Of a DNA stretch of 64,000 nucleotides, positions 34,421 to 48,600 are shown one piece after another; positions within the stretch are counted from its first letter, which is position 1, and every line of letters begins with the position of its first letter. The DNA lies in the NCBI GenBank assembly GCA_013398055.1, contig VZRS01012494.1, positions 186,001-250,000 on the forward strand, in the 5' to 3' direction. The position numbers were made by a program, and so were the translations under genes. The notes under the pieces are model-generated. The model worked only from the letters and a program-made list of their open reading frames with translations. It had not been told where the DNA came from and searched no databases. The stretch comes from Ifrita kowaldi. Lineage: Eukaryota > Chordata > Aves > Passeriformes > Cinclosomatidae.

Positions 34421-37400
34421 TTTATTTAAGTGCAGGGCCATGGCTCAGCCTTGCAGTGCTGAGAAGGGCAGTAAACCCTTTCTGCATCTTACCTACAGCA
34501 TTCCTTTTCTCAGAGCCCAGAAGGATTTTGCTTTTCAGAGCAGCAGCACATTACTGACTGGGGTTCAGCTGTCCTCACAGTTAAGGAATGCTTGCAAGTT
34601 TGGGCAAGGTCACATGGAAAGACTGCAGGACATCCAGAATCTCCCAGGGTTATTCCCTAACTCCATCTTTGCTTTGGCTCGTCAGAATCCCAAGTCACTG
34701 TTGAAAACAGTGTCTCTCCATGGCTTCAACAAGGGGCTTGGGACCTGGCCCTAATTATTGTGTTCTCAGCTGGGTTCATAACTAATTCTATTAATTTTAA
34801 CAGCAAATATTTAATGTTTGAGTAATTTTTCTTTTTTATACTAGGGGAAAAGTTTCAGGCAAAAAAAGAAAAGGAAGGAAGAAGATTGCATTTTCTTTTC
34901 AACTTTCTTCCCCTTGCCTTGCTGCAAACCCAGAGCTGAGTCCTGCTGCACAGGCAGCCTGTGGCGGCAGCTTTGCTTTGATCTCAGCAAAGAGTCGTAG
35001 GTTAAGCCTGTGTTTTTTCACTGTAACCATTTATCAAACAATGCAGTCCTTTCCAAGAGCAGCCTTTTTCTTCTGCAGTAATATGTTTATAATTATAATG
35101 CATTTCCTGCTTCTTTTTGATTAAACACACCTGACAAAGTAGGAAAGATGTCAATGCATAAATAAATGGGCACACCGAGTTCATTGCTTTGTCAGTCCTC
35201 TTTTTTCCAAATGCCAAGGAGTTCATTGCGAGGTGAATCCTCTAGTTGAGAAGGAAACAATTGGGTAGAGCATATATGAATAGTGTACAGGGTAATTTAT
35301 CCCTGGCATTGTTCCTTAGCCTGACCTGAGAGCCATTAATAATTGACAGCAGCAAAAACAATCCCTTTTTAAAAATATAAACATCCATACTTTTTTTCCA
35401 GCTGCTTGAAAGCTGCCCCACAGAAGTTGGAGTCATAGTCTCCATGGCACAATGAGCATGAATTCCTCAGTTCGAGGTTGCACCAGCAAAGGAGCTGAGA
35501 TCTGCTAATTAGTGAACTGCTAATAATGTTTTCAGTGGCTAAATCCAATGAGTTTGCACACAGTGCAAATGAAGCAGAGTTCATATGGACAAACTGGTGT
35601 CTCAGGCTGCTGGTGCCACCAATGTCCACAGGACTCCTCAGGGTTTGTGTTGGAGCCCTGAGAGATTGATCTGGCCTCTTCTGTTTATTGATGTTTCCAA
35701 AATAGTAGCAGAGTAGCGAGGAGCCCGACTGCTCTGTCACTCGGCAGGTCACCCACTGGCTCCAGCTGCCGCCTGTCACTTCTCTCCCCGGGGCTCTTTG
35801 TTTGCCTGCACTTCTTTCATGTTGCAAGAACCCTTTCCCAGAAAAGCAAGCAGCAGCACATCTCGAGCAGCCCCGGGCCAATAGGCGCATGTGTCAGGCT
35901 GCTTTAAACACAAGGCATCCCCATAGCTGTTAGAGACCTTTGGCTTAAGAGTCAGGGGTGAACCATGAGATAAAACACTGCTGGAGGTGGGAAAAGGTGG
36001 AAGAATCTGGTCCACCTCTTCCTCTGGTGAAGGAGATGCTTGTAACCTTCCTCCCATATCTAATCTTCCCACGTCTAGGTCTCTGAAGTTTGTTGCTTGA
36101 CCAGGCTGTGCCTTCTGGTGAATAAACCATGTGCCACCACCCCTCCCTGAAGCAGGCATGCTGGGGCAAGGACAAAGGCACGTCTGCTTCCTCAGATCCC
36201 CCAGTGCCACATCTGTAATGACATCCTCTGAGTTTTGCCCTGCTCTTGGCACATTGCTGAGTTTTCTCTCTGCTCTCGGATACCTTCCTAGGCTCTGCAG
36301 TTGCCCTGAACTGACATTTGGAAGTGGCAATGACCACCCAGAGCACCAGGATGTGATACCAAGGATTCTCAAGTCCAAATGTGCAAACTGATGGGATGCT
36401 TCTGGTCTGGAAAATCAGCCCAAATCAATCTGAGCCTCAGAGCAGAACCCTGGCACCTCTCTGTGAGACCTGGGGGACTGTAGGGGAATGTATTCAGCCC
36501 TGAGGAGCAGAGAACAAATTTCATGGAGAGTGCCGCAATGTGACACTTGGCTACAAAGCTTCAGTGCTGGGAAAGGGCAGTGTTTTATCCAGATCAGCAG
36601 CAAGCCCTGGAATTAATAGGCTTGATTAAACCATTTTGATGTGCATGGTATGTGGCGATAAGGGCCCAATTCCCTAGGGTTTCCAGTGAAAATTAGATGT
36701 TAACATAACAGTACGTGACATTCCCTACAGGGGTAAGGAACACTTCTGGAAGACAAGAGACAAGTATAGACCAAGGGGAAAAAGAGGCACTTCTTCAGAG
36801 AGCAAAGTTATCATGAACTTGCTGGATCTGTTTCAATGCTGAAATGACGTGGACCCTGGCACCAGGCAGATCGAAAGCAAGGGAACTATGCCTGCATTGT
36901 GTTGTTATGACACATGTATTTCCCTGAAAATGACATTAAAGTGTACCAGAGGCTCAAACATTGTTCTGTTTATCTATTCCCTGGGAAGGATCCTAGAGAC
37001 AGCCTGAGCACTGCAGAATATGGCCTCTGTCAAGTAAACTTTGCCTCTGGCATGAGGACCATCAGCAAATGTGAAATGGGAAGCCAGGGCATCAGGGTGT
37101 ACATGACTATTGCCCACAGCCGCCTGGCAGGGCTGCATCCCTTGGAGACACACAAAGGGATGAGCCACAGGAGGACACTCCCCTGCCATGCACTGAGGTT
37201 TGCCAGAGAGGAAGCAGATGGCATAGGATGATTCCTCCCCATCGTATTGACCCTGGGTTCATCCTGTGCAGAAACGAGGAAAGGCTCCTCATCACCCAGG
37301 CTGTGTCAACAGTGCCTCAATGTGTTTCAGGCCACATTTCAGCCCCAGCACTCCCTGGCAGTGGAACTTGCAGCTGAATTGCCCATTAATTCACGGTGTG

Positions 37401-38064
37401 GACTAACCCGTGTGTGTGCACGTAGAGCCATGGCATCCCACGGAGAAGGCTCCCAGCAACTTAACTGAGTGCCAGCTCAAACCTTGAGCAAGGAGGAAAG
37501 CAGAGAGGTCCTATGGGTGTTCTTCAAGATGCTGTGATATTTAATGGATAATTCAGACCTTTTTAAAAAAAAGGAAGTCTTTGGGCTTGGTAGGTTCTGA
37601 CTGAAGGCTTCTGGCTGAGAGATCCTGTTTAGAGCCTACAAGAGTTGCCTGCTCACAATAACTTGGAACAAATGTCAGTAAATAGAGCCTGTTTCTTCTT
37701 CCAGGGGGCCCTGGAAATTTTCTGGGGAGAAATATAGCAACACGCAGTGAAAGACGTGGTGCAGGTAAACTGAACTAAAAATGGCAGGGAAGCCAAAAGC
37801 GTGTTCACCCTTCTAACCTTGAGCATATGTTTTTTATGGCATGAAATGTGACATGCACAGTCGATCACGGATATCAAGCTGAGAGTCTGTTATTTGTGAT
37901 GGCAGCATAAAATACACAGGCCCTCACTCCAAAGTGCTTATGAAAAACTGGGAGCTGAGGACACAGATGGCCCTCAGAGCATCATCAGCTGGAGTTTCAA
38001 AGCATCCAGCTCATTCATTAGGCAAGAGTAACACCTTATGCCATAACCTGGATAACTGAAGTAG

Positions 38065-38138
38065 AAATAAAATAAAATAAAATAAAATAAAATAAAATAA
38101 AATAAAATAAAATAAAATAAAATAAAATAAATAAAATT
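38065..38138. repeat. (AAAAT)n microsatellite
   Basis: About fourteen copies of the pentamer AAAAT, slightly imperfect at the right end. The minus-strand Leu-Phe-Tyr-Phe-Ile repeat peptides it creates are artefacts. Confidence 0.97.
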
Positions 38139-40042
38139 CAGCTCTTTCCTGTGGCTCCCTGGTCCACAGAACAGCACACAAATATGATCGATCAAGTGCC
38201 AAGGCCCAGGACTTTCTGGAAACTTGGGCAAAACTGGCTGCACCAACCTCTTCCATCCCCAGGTGCCTCAAAGCCAGAAGGGAACCATTACCCTTCACGT
38301 AGGAGAAGAGTTTTTTCCCCTGATTTTCCACATCAAGATTTTTCCCTCCCCCAGGAAAGGTAGCAGAAGGGTTGGGACAACTCTAGGAATGGGCACACAC
38401 CTGGGAAATTGGATCCCTTCTGCTTTTAAAAACAAGTGATTGATAGAGTAAGGACAGAACATTCAGACAGCTCAGAGAACTCTGATTTCCAGGAACAAGC
38501 TATAAAAGCCATTTAGATTGTCTGAAAATACTTTGACATTTCCCTTTCGTATTTCCAAAGCAATTTCAAAGGTAAGGCAATAGGCAGTGCAGACCAGTCT
38601 TCCTAGGACTGGCACTGGTGAAGGGAAATGCAACTGGGGAAATGATTACATGGATCAATAGCCTTTATCATATTTGTTTGACTCTAGAACATATTTTCCT
38701 GTACTGATTTGTGGCTGGTCTACTGCAAATACATGGATTTTCATGTAAGTACAACATACTGATTTGCAGCTGCAGGATGCTGGTGAGCAAAGCTTGATCA
38801 GGAGAAGATCCCTGCCCAGGTTTTAGTAGAAACCTTCAGACGCGCTGATACTGCCAGGCTCAGTGGGATATGGCACTTGCAAACAGCATGAGTCATTTGC
38901 CCTGGAGCTGTAGGAACAGAGAAGATCTGAAGATCTAGATCAAATTGGTGAATCTGCAGCATCTGACACAGTTTAAGAGGTTAAGCCTATTTATAGACAA
39001 ATGAGGGTAATTTTCATAGCTGAAGGGATTGTATTTTTTTTTTCAATAAATTCATAATAAACCCTTGTGGGGAGAATACTGAGATCTGTGCTCAGATAAC
39101 TCTTTGGAGACGAGAGGAAGTTTGTCCAAGACGAGGATGGAGTTGAAGGAGCCAGTAACTCAAGACTGCATTATCCTCTCCCCGGATTAAGTTTTGCTTT
39201 CAGGACAGTACAAAGCATCCCTGTGGAGCCAGATCTTGATCTCCCTGCCTGGTGCATAGGTGGAACCCACACAAGTGCATTTAAAGGGGGAAACTGGTAG
39301 AGACAGAATGGATTTACATCCACCAGGAAACAAATAGCTTCTTTTCAGAGGAATTTCTGTTATCACTTCTTGTCTTACTTCCTCTTTAGCCAAATATAAT
39401 GTTTATTATTAAAAGGGGACAGCATTTTGCTCTTTTTGTGACATGAAATTAAGTATACATTCTTGAACTGACAAATTGTAAACTACTAGCCTTACAGTTC
39501 TGTGGTAGATCACACCCCCTCTCATTCTGGTCATGTTATTTGCCTGTGGATTATGTCTTGCAGCAGAATCAGCTCAAAGCCTACTTTGAATTTTGCCTAA
39601 ATTCTGGCTCCAGGAAACCCTCTTGGTTATCAGTAATGATGAAAATGAGAGTTAGTTTGCTAGTGGGTATCAGCAGTGCAGTTAAGTGGCATCACCAGTA
39701 AGTGAGAAAGGACGGGACTTGCTGAGTGATTGTGGGTAAAACATTGTTTCTTTCATGTCTCCAATGCCAGGTCATTAAAATAACGATACCAACCCCATAA
39801 GGGCATTTCAAATTAATCTGCTAAAGCCTAAAAAAGCGCTGCCTTTTGTGAATTGCCAAAGATTGCTTTTGTACAATCTTTCTGCAGCTACTTGGTCTTT
39901 AGGAAGTAACCACACCTATAGAAACACTGCTCTTAAATTAATATAATTATGATCTTAAATGAATAGGCAATCATCTGGATAAGCACAAAGACTTATGAAA
40001 AGAATATGGGACTGATTTTGACTGAAGCTACCCACCCCCCTC

Positions 40043-40100
40043 AAAAAAAAAAANNNNNNNNNNNNNNNNNNNNNNNNNNNNNNNNNNNNNNNNNNNAAAA
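40043..40100. other. Assembly gap inside a poly-A tract
   Basis: Forty-three Ns at 40054-40096, bounded by eleven As on the left and five As on the right. The true sequence is probably a long A homopolymer or an A-rich retroposon tail that could not be assembled. Confidence 0.95.
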
Positions 40101-41884
40101 AGGAAAGATAATAGGTCTGAAGTGCTGAAGTTAGCCCCATCTCCTTTTCCTAAAATAGAGGGGTTTTAACACTGCTTTCCATAGAAATCAAGGATGTATT
40201 GACTATGGACTTATAGACCCATGAGGAAAGCAGGACCTTATGAAGAGGACACAAACACTAGCAGGATTTGCAGGTGGATTGGGCCCATGGACTAGTGATG
40301 CTTTCACTTCAGCAAAGGTTCTCTTGCTTGGAGGCAATCTCCCAAGTAAGCTTGAAGATCTGAAAATCATCCCTTTGAGGCAATCTGAAATTTTTTACTA
40401 AATTCTGGATAATGATGTATGGATGTATGGAGCACTCCATGCACTCAATTAATTCTCAAGTCTTCAGTTTCAGATCATGCCAAAACATGGCATTTCCATA
40501 ACATGCATTTCTACATCCCAGGTCTGTAGAACCAGGTCCTTGCTTGTCTTCCTGGAAAAAGCAAGTGCCTCTGTTCTTTCAATGTTTTTACACTAGCCTT
40601 TCTGAGATATCTTTTTGTAACATCCCCTCAGCATCTGTTTTATTTCAAAAGGGTAAAAATGCATTGAAGTCTCACACATTCTTGCTACTCTCAAGGTTCT
40701 CCAATTATGTTATTTATATTAATCCATTCCCTTTTTTTGTTAGGATTTTTTTTTTTTTTTAGTTTAAATTTCATATATTCAGTGGCAAGGACAGAGACCT
40801 ACAGGGTGTGTTGTTTTTAAAACCATTTTATTTCGTCTGCTCTGTGATGAAAACATCTCTGCAAATGTAGGATTGCAAGGATGTTTGGGCACCTGCCATC
40901 ACTCTATTAACTTTAAGCTGATCCTAGGAACTGGCAGTACTTGACTATCCGGTTCCCAAGTAGCATTTGTGAACTGAAGGAGTCCTTCAATCTTGTCTTC
41001 CAAGTATGATTCCTTGGGTGCCTGCACTCACCACCTGTCTTGGTAAGCTCAACTCATCCTGAAATCTTACAGTTAACATGAGACATCTTCATTCTTTGGC
41101 CTCTGCATGTGTGTCTCAGTACAAAAGGGGACACGGTGTGAAGATGCCCAAGCTGGCACCCCAGGAGACTCAACAGCATAAACTTCGCCAGCGCTTGTGC
41201 AAGTCAGAGTTCCTGCTTTATGCCCTGGAGCTGGATCTGGCAGTAGATGGGTCAAATGCTTGTGGCTTTGGTTAAGTCTCCCAGGACTAGCACGGGGCTC
41301 CCTGGATCTTCCAGTTTTTCACACCTTCCCAAAAGCAGCTCCACTCAGTGTGCTTCAAGCGAGGCTAGAAAATCAATCAGCTGCCTTTGAAAACTCTAGC
41401 CTTGGTCTTTGTGACCAGATCCTCTTGATAGCGGCACTGCCTGGAGTGAGCAAAGAGCTTTCCTTGTTTTCCTCAGTCAGAATTCAAGCAAACTTTTGCT
41501 GACCTCTTCATTTTGGCCATTTGATTTCAATGGGAAATGGACTGCACGGGGAACTTGGACCTCAGGCCTTGTATATTTTCTCTAATATTCTTTTATCTTC
41601 ACTAAAAAACATTTACTAATATATTAAGCTAATGTTTCTCTACAGAGGGTCACACACAGTTCAGCATGCATCTTGCATCCAAAGAGTTCTCCAGGTCTCT
41701 AGTGTTAAGTTTTTCTAAACAGGTCGGCTATTTACTTGCTGTTACTGAAGGGAACAAGCAGAGCCCTTCTAGTTGACATCTAAAATAATGAAAGGAAAAC
41801 CATATGTAAACCATACTTTCTGGAAATAAACTAACCCTTCTACATTTACAGGGTCAGGGGAGTACGAGTGACCCCGCATATCCC

Positions 41885-41956
41885 CATGTGACTGCCCAAG
41901 TTTCTACATAGCAGTAGAAAACAGGCCACACAGATGTAGTTACAGAAGTTGAAATG
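41885..41956 (+). repeat. Diverged direct repeat, copy 1
   Basis: It shares with 42533-42598 the ordered blocks catgtgac, caagtttct, agcag, acaggccacacaga / acaggtcacacagag and gacagaa-like ends. Roughly 70 bases align by eye. Origin unknown. Confidence 0.6.
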
Positions 41957-42532
41957 GGGATGCAGGGAAGATGAGGAAACACTGCCAGATTTAGAGTAAC
42001 AGGTGGTTCCTCTGTGGCATCCACAAGGAACAAGTGGTGCTGGGTGCTGAGTGCAGCCTCTGCTGAGACGCCTGCACAACACGGGGTGGAAAAGTGTCTG
42101 CAGGGACGGGGCACCATGGAAAATAAACAGAGGAACTGGCACATATAGCATCAGCCCTTTCCTGTAATTGGTTCTGCAAGGAGCTTTGGAGAAACCTGAT
42201 CCTATGATAAAGACTGTACCTTAGGACTTTGGCAAAACGGGACTTAGGCACCTGCTGCCCAGACTATGTCTGACTGTCAACAAACAGCTTGGCCACGATG
42301 CATGGATCCCCGCGAGTGCTTAAATACCTTCACAGGCGTGGGTGTTGCTGTCTCAGTTCTCCTGTTATCTTTCCATGCTGAGCAGAAAATAGCTGGTCTC
42401 TACATCGCATGTTGGAGAAGACAAACACACTCTGCTGTGTCAAACGCTATTTGAAATGAGGTTTGTATTTTAGGGGCCCACTCCACTCAGAAGAAATAAC
42501 CCATTCCCATTTCCAGCCCAGCAGAGGCACCT

Positions 42533-42598
42533 CATGTGACCCTGCAAGTTTCTGCCCAGCAGAGGACAGGTCACACAGAGACAGTGACAGAAATCCAA
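42533..42598 (+). repeat. Diverged direct repeat, copy 2
   Basis: The partner of 41885-41956, same orientation, about 650 bases away. It may be a local duplication or two copies of an unrecognised repeat. Confidence 0.6.
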
Positions 42599-45500
42599 GC
42601 AGAGAACTGTGATACAGAGATTATCAAACATGAAATGCTATAGTCATCATTTACCTCCAATTCATGTTCTTAAGCCTGTCCAAGAGAAAGAAGAGCTGTA
42701 TTTTAACATAATAAGCTTACAAGATTACACTGCTGCCATGTGCCCAGGGCTTTCAAAAGGTGCAGCCAGACCCTCCCTAGTCCCACTGATCTTTTCCCAT
42801 TGATGACTAACATCAGGCCTGCCTGTACGAGCAGAGACCAAACTAGTCCAGAGTGGCAGTTCCTTGGCAGGGACTTGGTTCACTTTCAGTGCCACATTTA
42901 ATAACTCTGGGTGGCACTTATTGGAATACATTTTCCAGCAAGTGGCATGCCAAAGCCTTGATGAAATCAGGCCTTCTGTCTGATGTCAATCACCTGCCCT
43001 TTGCCAGTTCAAAAGTGCTATCCAGGCTGGAAAGGCAAGTCCCAAGGAGTGCTTCAGCCCAGAGCACTCAGCTAAACCTGGCCTAGCAATATGCGGTAGT
43101 AAAAAGAAGTCATAGTCCACAGCCTTCAACCTGTTCTTCTACACTTTGTGTTGAACTACAGACCCACCAAACTACTGGAGGTTCTTCCAAGTGTCTTCCT
43201 ATCTGTTTTATGGGAAATCTTACATTGACACTCGAGCTGGAATGTGCACAGGCATGGGTATCTACTGCAGGCATGGGGATCTACCGAGGGGCATCAAATT
43301 TGAAGTGCATCCACCACCTTATTTTGCAGACATTACATAGTCTTTACAATAGATTGACCCAAACAGCTGATTACAAAAATGTGGAAATATGTTATGGTGT
43401 GGGCAAAGCTAAGTTTCAGCTCATGGCCCAAGGCTATCCTTGCTAAATATGCAAAAGTAGACATTGTTCTCACCCTAGATTAGGTTATACTTTCAGTTCT
43501 TGTTGTTCCCTGGTGTCAATAGGAAGTATGTTCTCTGGCATCTGCATCAGGCCCGTTTGCACCAGTCCCCGATGGCTGCGGAGCTGCAAATTCTGCTTGT
43601 GGGTGGTGACTTTGCCTCCTGATCTTTTGTTTTCAAAATGCAGCTGCAGAGGAGAGGAACATGGCATCATTATTGCTATGAAAGGTCTTTTCATCCCCTG
43701 TGGTTTCCGGGTTAGAGCTGTGTTGGCTGAGGATTCCTCCCCCAGGGTGGAGGAGTAATGGAAATGCAGCCTAAAACAGGATCAGGAGGAAGATGTGAAA
43801 ATGAGCACAAATTTACAGTGTATGAGTCAGTGCCACAAGGAATCTCTATCCCATAAGTCAAGATCACACCTCCTCTTGGTACAGCAGAGCTGTTCCCACA
43901 CAAGGAGAAAGCATCTTGTAGTGTTCAGCATCTTAAAAAGGACTTATGTCCTGACTGAAAGTTTAATAGCGGGAAAATATTTTCAGGTCAGTAAAACTGC
44001 AGTTTCAGAGAGGGGTAAGAAAAGCAAGCATGAGATGCTGCATTCATTATCTGCTGTAAAATAATATAGACCAGGAACTGAGGCCAAATCCTCTGCATCT
44101 GCGAATCAACAAAGCCTCACTGATGCTAAACTGATGCTGATCTGATTAGTCCTGCCGATGAGCTGGCCTTTGTCATCAAAACCAGTTCTTACTCTGTAAG
44201 GAGTCCCTCATAGGATGTTATATTTTAAGATTTTCATTTACAGCCTCACTTCAGATTGTTCAGAGGAATCAAACTATAGCTCTAGCCCAAGCAGTAGGCA
44301 ACATGGGCTGAGAAATAACCAAAACAACAGGTCCACTGTTGAGTGTCATCACACTCCCTGGCCCTATAAATCCACAGTCCATGGCAGACTGGGGCTGCCG
44401 GTGGCTGGAGCTCCACCCTGAGCCTGTGGGTTCTCCAAGGCATATACCAAGTCCATCAGAGCTGGAAGAATTTGTTCCCCAAGGAAAGAGGCAAGGCCCA
44501 ACAGAGAAAGACCTTCTTTTATGTAAGTGTGAACAGGGCAAAGCAGAGTGAAGCCCTAAGAGCAGGACCAGGATTGAGCCCAGGCAGGATTAGGAGGCTG
44601 ACACTCAAGGCAGCCATGAGGCAGACTAGACAAGCTGCAGTCTGCTCTGAGCTAAAGGTCCAAGGGACCAGCACAACTGAGGCGAAGAAGCACTGCAAAA
44701 AAGAGTTATTTCTATTGCTATGTATGTCTTGAGGACCAAACACTTAACTAAAGCAGAAATGGGGTGTAAGAGGGCAGGTCAGAGCAGAGAAACACTGGGT
44801 GGGACAGCTGATGTGACTGCTATATAGACCTGACCACTGGGCCATCCATCCAGACATCTTGCTTGACACCAGCCCATGGCTTCTCCGATGGGCCACACCG
44901 GTGGCCAGAGAGCAGCCTCATGCCACACTGCCTGCTCACCTGTCACATGCAGGCAGAGCAAGGCACTGGCTGTGCAGCAACAGTGCCGAGCCTGCCCCCA
45001 GGCAACCTTGAAGCCCAGGGAGGCACCTCGCATTCTTCTGCCATGAGTGCGGCTCATCCGGCAGCACCCAGCTGCCTGCCAAGTCACCGCGTGTCCCAGA
45101 GCCAGCCCTCCCACCAGCAGCTCTCCTGGGGAGTGCAGGAGGAGCTCTTCCAGGAGAGAAGGTGCTCAAAGAGGTGGTGGACAGGTGGTGTCATTCCCCA
45201 TCTGTGGGCAGATGGTTTTGGGACAACTGCTTCCAAGGAATTGCAAGATAAGGATGACTCATGCTCGAGCATCTGCCAGCCTGGGAGACGCCTCGAGAAA
45301 CCCAGGACAGGGGAGGCCCAGGACTCAGCCCAGGACAGCAGCCTGGACCATACCTGTGCCCTTGGCACCCACTTCCCTACCAGTTCTTCACAGGTGTCCA
45401 TGAAGATGTGCACCTGCACAGGCAGAGGGGACACTTGTCACCCCCGGATCAGTGGGACATGGCCAAAGGCAGGCCCTGAGCCACAGAGGGCCCACTCTCC

Positions 45501-45600
45501 ACATCTCCTGTTCTGGGGGGGCTGTGGCACTGTATTATGAAAGCCTGTGTGTAATTTCTCAAGTAGCTGGTCTTTGCTGCGCTCAGTTTATAAGTGCAAT

Positions 45601-48600
45601 GCCTTTTTTCCTATTGGACTGAAAAAATACTGCTGGCAGGTTCAGGATGTTCCCAAATAAAAATCATGTTTCCAAGGGCATATGAACATCTTCCTCTCTT
45701 CCATGAATTTGCATAGCTAGAACCTGGTGAACTGCTGACAAGGCACTAGGAGTAGCAGGATCGGGTCATCCTCTGGAATCCATCCTGGCTTATTTGAAAG
45801 CAGATGCTGTTTCAAATACAAACTGCTGAGTAGAAGGTGCCATTTGTCACTCTTGGGAGCAGATTTTCACTGTAGAGGCCCCAGTCTGATTTGCACTAGA
45901 TTGCCTCATAATGTGCAGCTGATTTATGCCATTCTTTAACTATGAATTATATTTACATCCACTCTATGGTCTCTTTATATTGCTAAAGTGTAGTAATGTG
46001 ACCATAGGGTAAGTGATAGGGTAATTTGTCTACAAGAAGAAATTCATCAGAATAAATGTGTGCATGAAGAAGAATCTTTTTCATCTTGGAAAATATTCTG
46101 TCTAGTTTCCTTACGTGAAAAAAACCATTCACAACACAGATTTGATCTGCAGGCGTTGTTTCCTGTGACCCAAACACCACAGATATGTGCTACATCTTCC
46201 TCTGAAATGGGTCAGAAATAATGAATCTCTTCTGTAACTAACATAATTTTTATTCAGAGTATTTATCCAAAGATCCCAAGCAGAGAGTAAAAAAGCAATC
46301 TAAATTGTGAATAAGGAAAAATTTGTGGTGCTTGCTTTTTTTTGATTTGCTTTTCCAGCATCCGGAGAACATATCTCTTCCTATTCTAAGCTATTTTTCC
46401 AGGGTGATTTTACTTACAGTCAAAAATGAGCATTGTGAAACCAACTGTTAAATTTAGATCTTCAGGCTGTTTTCATCAGAACAAAAACACAGGGATTTGT
46501 GGCTGTCAGCTTCCCTAAAACTGATTCATACAGAAAGACCAAATCCTGAGCTCAATTAACTTAAGGTGGTTTCCAGTGATACCGGAGACACAGGCATGAA
46601 ACCAAGGTGTCTTTGGACCTTAGGATGGGGGATCTTTTGAGTATTTCAGGAATGACCAGACTGGGAGAGGTAGCTGGGAGAGAGCCACTTCAGTGGTTTC
46701 TCACTGCTAGCTTCCTGCTGAAACTTTTGAAAGAGGAAAACAACATTTCTAGTTTCTCATTTTTCTTTCTATTTTAGGATATTACTTTGGCTACAGTTGG
46801 AGCTTTCTAGCTTTGAGAGCCAAATTCTACCATTAGATCAGCAGGGCATTTTATCTGGGAGGGAATGAAAAATGTCTGCAACATATAATGGAGGACCAGC
46901 AGGATTCTTCTGCACTCCAAATACTGGTCTCAGTCGATCCATGCCAATTTTGTACTGGGCATAATTTTATATCTTCTTTGAGAGGGGAAAGTTCTAGGGC
47001 TACCTGCACCAGTAAAACACACACCATGTTTGCCTGTAACAGGGGCTAAGTCCTCCCATGAACTGATGGCTTTTAAGACCAGATTGCTTAATATGCTAAA
47101 TTACAGACAATTACCTTATTATTTTGGATAGAGTATTTTTGTCCAACATGTCAGGGAGATGAACACTATATAAAACAATGTGTCTGAAGTTCACAGCAGT
47201 GTTTTCTGAGAAAAGATGTCTTTCTGGTAAAAGTAATGTCTTTCCAAAAGAACAAATCCACCAGTTACTCGATAAGCTCCTGCTTTCATAACTGCACTTT
47301 AGTCTTGGAATTTAGTCCAAGAACTATATTCAAGGCCAAAAATCTGGTATCTGCCACTTGAGTTTTTATCCTGCTCTGTTAGTCCAGCAAACCAGAACAA
47401 AACCAGAACAATGGTCTGACTGATAAAGTTTATTTGCAGGAATCAGTTGCACCCCTTAAAACTTTTATGTGCAGACTCATTTTTTGTTGTTTTGAATGTC
47501 CTTTACATCAGATTAGTTTGTCCCAGCCTTGTATGTCATCTCTGTGTGGCTTTTTAAGGGAAAAAACCTACAGCTTGCTACCAGACTGACTGCTGGTGAT
47601 AGCCTGTACAGGATAAAGTAAATTAAAACCATGAATGTGGTTGGTCAGAAAACTAGGTCTACATCTGAAAAGGCATAATTCCAATGCTACCTTTTAGTAT
47701 CCCCATTTAACATTATGGAACCTGTTGTTAATGCATTTTATGCTGCCAACTGTATGAGCCATTTCACTGGTTAGGACCAAAATCCCTAGGAAGCACTGAA
47801 GTTGTCCTCCCAGAGAAGGAAAATGATATGAGAGTCATTGATACTGGTGCACCACAGAAGACTTTCAGTGGCTCAGAAGGACAGCCCATAAAAAAGGATA
47901 GAAAAGCAGAGAAACAAATATTCTGCCTCCTGGGTCACACTGAGATAACATCAGAATAGTAGCAACCTCAATGTTTCTAACCCGAGAGATTCCCTGGAAA
48001 GCAGGAACTTCATGAAAAATGTCATACAGTTGAATTTAACCTTTTCCTGGTTGAAATATTGCAGCCAGACATTTTGCCTGCTGAGAGAATGCCCCTTTTC
48101 CTTTTTTCCTTTCTATTGTTAATGATGGAAATATTTAGGCACATTGTATAGACAACACATAGGCTACAGATGGAGGAAAGAGAAAATCTGGGAGATGATG
48201 TCCTCTTCTGCCCTTTGTGATACCCATGCCTGGGGAACAGGGGGATATTTTTGGAATATTATTTTAAAAAGCAGGGAGGGGCTATCAGGTTTCGTTTCAT
48301 CTGTTGGTTCTGATCTGTGGTGCCAATCACGCTATAATTTTAAATTACGAAATTAAGTCCTATGTGGTGAGGAGCAAAAGAAAGAGACAATGCCCTTCTT
48401 CACAGCTGCGGTGTACCTGTGGCGATCTGTGCTTTCACCGCTAAGCCCATGTTACTGCAATTACTGTCTGCCCTGGACTTACTGCTGTGAAGCCTATTAT
48501 GTCAGCTTAGTCAGACAGATCAGTGCAGGAATGCTCTGCTCCCCATACCTCAGCCCCCGCTGGGACAGAGAAGGGGTTCCCCTTTCTAGAGGGACTGTGG

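Larger units (their letters stand above)
31476..40053. other. Intergenic region, left part (no gene supported)
   Basis: About 8.6 kb. The longest frames (200 codons on the minus strand at 35776-36378, 173 at 35369-35890) resemble no protein family I know and overlap one another. It contains a CR1 fragment at 34275-34420 and an AAAAT microsatellite. Nothing else was recognised. Confidence 0.7.
40097..45600. other. Intergenic region, middle part A (no gene supported)
   Basis: About 5.5 kb. There is a poly-T tract near 40746-40760 and a diverged 70-base direct repeat (41885 and 42533). A 225-codon open frame at 44863-45540 on the plus strand is low-complexity and GC-rich with no recognised domain, so I do not call it a gene. 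Confidence 0.65.

Noticed and set aside
35369..36378. Minus-strand frames of 173 and 200 codons
   Set aside because: They overlap each other, have no recognisable domain and are not supported by splice or promoter signals.
37974..38331. Minus-strand frames with a Leu-Phe-Tyr-Phe-Ile repeat
   Set aside because: They are a product of the AAAAT microsatellite, not a membrane protein.
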